Program-made: the position numbers and the translations under genes
Shown here: positions 14,420-15,974 of the stretch, in pieces
Numbering within the stretch: position 1 is the first letter of the stretch
Layout: each line of letters begins with the position of its first letter
Notes under the pieces: generated by a model
Seen by the model: only the letters and a program-made list of their open reading frames with translations
Database searches by the model: none
Told to the model about the DNA's origin: nothing
Assembly (NCBI GenBank): GCA_012719555.1
Contig: JAAYAE010000175.1
Coordinates: forward strand, 1 to 15,974
Direction: 5' to 3'
DNA: 15,974 nt
DNA from: Acholeplasmataceae bacterium
Lineage (GTDB): Bacteria; Bacillota; Negativicutes; Acidaminococcales; Acidaminococcaceae

Positions 14420-15682
14420 TTATTTAGCCTCTCGGCGCTCTATATCTGCACCCAATTGTTTAAATTTATACACCAAATTTTCATAACCACGGTCAATGTG
14501 GAAAATGTCAGTAATTTCCGTTACGCCCTCTGCCACGAGTCCCGCCAAAACCATTGCTGCTCCTGCTCGTAAATCTGTTGCACGCACTTGACAACCCAAA
14601 AGTCTAGGTACACCTTCGACAAATGCTCCACGGCCGCTAGTCTTAATGTTGGCACCCATACGTTGCAACTCATCTACATGCATAAATCTATTCTCAAAAA
14701 CAGTTTCTGTTACTGCGCTTTGCCCTTGTGCTATGCACATCAATGCCATAACTTGTGCCTGCATATCTGTAGGAAATCCAGGATAAGGCAATGTTTTGAT
14801 ATTAATCCCCTTTAGATTCTTTGGCCCTATAACACGCACTCCGCGGATATCTTCCTCAATAGTTACTCCCGCTTCTCTTAACTTAGCAATCAGAGGTTTT
14901 AAATGCTCGCACAAAACATTCTCTACTCTAATATCACCGCCAGTCATAGCACCAGCTACAATAAAAGTACCTGCTTCGATGCGATCAGGAATAACGGTAT
15001 GTTCTCCGCCTCTAAGTTCTTTCACACCTTCAATACGAATAGCATTAGTTCCTGCGCCACGCACTTTACCACCCATAACATTTAAATAATTTGCTAAATC
15101 AACAATCTCCGGCTCCTGAGCAGCGTTCTCTATAATAGTTGTTCCGGAAGCCATAGATGCTGCCATCATAAGATTTTCAGTAGCACCTACACTGGGGAAA
15201 TCCAAATAAATCGTGGTGCCAACCAGCCCATTAGGAGCAGAAGCCTCAATGTAACCATGTCCCATCTCTATGCGGGCCCCTAAAGCCTCAAATCCCTTCA
15301 AATGAATGTCTATAGGACGAGTTCCTATAGCACAACCACCAGGCTGAGAAATTCTTGCCTTGCCCTTTCTAGCCAGCAATGCGCCCATAACCAAGAAAGA
15401 AGCACGCATCGTCCTTACTAATTCATAGGGAGCCTCACAAGAAACTATTTCCCTACTGTCTATATGTAGTGCGTTACGTTCGCTATAGTCTATCTTCATT
15501 CCTAAACATTCCAGAACTTTACAAATGGTCCGTACATCTTCTAATTCAGGTACCTCCAGTAAATAACTGCCCTGTGACCCTAAAATAGCCGCAGCAATAA
15601 TCGGCAGCACCGCATTTTTAGCTCCACTAACCTTTACGGTCCCGTGCAATTTATTGCCGCCCCTAATAAGTAGCTTTTCCAC
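14420..15682 (-). CDS. murA: UDP-N-acetylglucosamine 1-carboxyvinyltransferase
   Basis: Cytoplasmic enzyme of the first committed step of peptidoglycan synthesis: transfer of enolpyruvate from PEP to UDP-GlcNAc. It has 420 residues from the chosen start, matching the usual 417-420. Substrate-binding Lys22-Asn23 are in SGAKNA (19-24). The catalytic loop PGGCAIG (114-120) carries Cys117, the residue alkylated by fosfomycin, so no Asp-type resistance change is present. The late YPGFPTDMQAQ motif holds the conserved Asp. I chose GTG at 15682, with GGAGG 7 nt upstream, because MEKLLIRGG is the normal MurA N-terminus; the in-frame upstream extension to 15778 covers the promoter and has no family counterpart. 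It is followed without a gap by mreB/mbl. Confidence 0.96.
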   Translation of the reverse strand: MEKLLIRGGNKLHGTVKVSGAKNAVLPIIAAAILGSQGSYLLEVPELEDVRTICKVLECLGMKIDYSERNALHIDSREIVSCEAPYELVRTMRASFLVMGALLARKGKARISQPGGCAIGTRPIDIHLKGFEALGARIEMGHGYIEASAPNGLVGTTIYLDFPSVGATENLMMAASMASGTTIIENAAQEPEIVDLANYLNVMGGKVRGAGTNAIRIEGVKELRGGEHTVIPDRIEAGTFIVAGAMTGGDIRVENVLCEHLKPLIAKLREAGVTIEEDIRGVRVIGPKNLKGINIKTLPYPGFPTDMQAQVMALMCIAQGQSAVTETVFENRFMHVDELQRMGANIKTSGRGAFVEGVPRLLGCQVRATDLRAGAAMVLAGLVAEGVTEITDIFHIDRGYENLVYKFKQLGADIERREAK

Positions 15683-15710
15683 CAAATTTCCTCCAAACCT
15701 ATCTTCAAAT

Positions 15711-15719
15711 ACTATAACA
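15711..15719 (-). promoter_or_regulatory. Possible extended -10 promoter of murA
   Basis: TGTTATAGT on the minus strand (15719-15711) fits an extended -10 (TG-n-TATAAT with one mismatch), about 29 nt upstream of the GTG start. No good -35 lies 17 nt upstream. An alternative is TTGCCA with ATAAAC 17 nt further on, slightly upstream. Either way murA seems to have its own promoter in the 128-bp gap. Confidence 0.45.
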
Positions 15720-15771
15720 TAATATACTCTTAATAGTTTATCACTAATCTTGCTTCTTTGGCAATAAATGT

Positions 15772-15806
15772 AGCACAAAACAACCGTCTAATTTAAGACG
15801 GTTGTT
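15772..15806 (-). terminator. Terminator-like hairpin after the partial upstream gene
   Basis: A perfect 11-bp stem (AACAACCGTCT at 15779-15789 with AGACGGTTGTT at 15796-15806) has a 6-nt loop. On the minus strand it is followed by TTTTGTG, a short T-run, 5 bp after the stop of the coiled-coil gene. It probably separates that gene from murA. Confidence 0.75.
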
Positions 15807-15810
15807 AATT

Positions 15811-15974
15811 TTATTTATTATTATTAGTATTACTTACCCCACCGGAACCAAGACGCCATCTTTTGGCATTTTCCTCTTGCTGATACTTTCGTTCTTCCTC
15901 TAACTCAAGCAAGCGTTTTTTCTTAGCTGCAAGGCGCTCTGCTTTTATTTTTTCTATTTCTTCCAATGTTAAAT
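15811..15974 (-). CDS. C-terminus of a charged coiled-coil protein (partial)
   Basis: The gene runs off the right edge, so only its last 53 codons are seen, ending in TAA at 15813-15811. The visible part is rich in Glu, Lys, Arg and Leu with heptad-like spacing (LTLEEIEKIKAERLAAKKKR then LLELEEERKYQQEE), followed by NAKRWRLGSGG and an Asn-rich end. It is a probable helical or coiled-coil tail. No family is recognisable from this piece. The real frame is supported by a long open run, a following terminator and lack of any competing frame. Confidence 0.7.
   Translation of the reverse strand, partial: LTLEEIEKIKAERLAAKKKRLLELEEERKYQQEENAKRWRLGSGGVSNTNNNK

Noticed and set aside
15683..15778. 32-codon N-terminal extension of murA
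   Set aside because: The added residues have no counterpart in MurA proteins and the DNA holds the promoter; the GTG with an ideally spaced GGAGG fits the normal length.

Overview
The window looks like chromosomal DNA from a diderm Firmicute (class Negativicutes: the Veillonella / Selenomonas / Phascolarctobacterium kind of organism). It combines Firmicutes-type cell-wall genes (murA followed directly by an mreB/mbl gene, and a SpoIVB-type S55 peptidase-domain protein) with genes that only make sense with an outer membrane (a TolC channel, an MCE-type lipid transporter ending in a probable beta-barrel, an RND pump). Base composition is AT-rich, SD sequences are strong, and several promoters are near-consensus sigma-A type. 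Every convincing gene is on the minus strand, so transcription runs from high to low coordinates. I cannot name the genus or species.

Layout in transcription order. (1) 15974-13307: the tail of a charged coiled-coil protein, its terminator, murA, then mreB/mbl starting on the base after the murA stop, then two hairpins. (2) 13224-9669: an exported AMIN + phosphodiester-glycosidase (NAGPA) protein; a small exported biotinyl/lipoyl-like protein with its own strong promoter; and a large exported S55-domain protein, ending in a clean terminator. (3) 9599-4687: an efflux cassette, tetR - periplasmic adaptor - RND pump, with near-identical palindromes at the tetR promoter and in front of the adaptor gene. 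(4) 4686-4285: a gene-poor gap holding a long structured hairpin and a possible decayed or unrecognised short reading frame. (5) 4284-41: mlaE-mlaF-mlaD under one promoter, then tolC under a second, near-consensus promoter, closed by a strong bidirectional terminator.

How the genes fit together: nearly everything concerns the cell envelope. MurA makes the first committed peptidoglycan precursor and MreB/Mbl organises wall synthesis. The AMIN/NAGPA, biotinyl-like and S55 proteins are predicted to work outside the cytoplasmic membrane. MlaEFD would move phospholipids between the two membranes; its MlaD is the elongated form with a C-terminal barrel, so no MlaA or MlaC is needed, and none is present here. 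TolC could serve as outer-membrane exit duct for the RND pump, which has no outer-membrane partner of its own in its cassette.

No rRNA, tRNA, CRISPR array, insertion sequence or phage gene was seen. The points most worth following up are the swapped order of the catalytic motifs in the S55 protein compared with SpoIVB, the transenvelope MlaD, the exported stand-alone biotinyl-like domain, the paired TetR operators, and the structured 4358-4690 intergenic unit.
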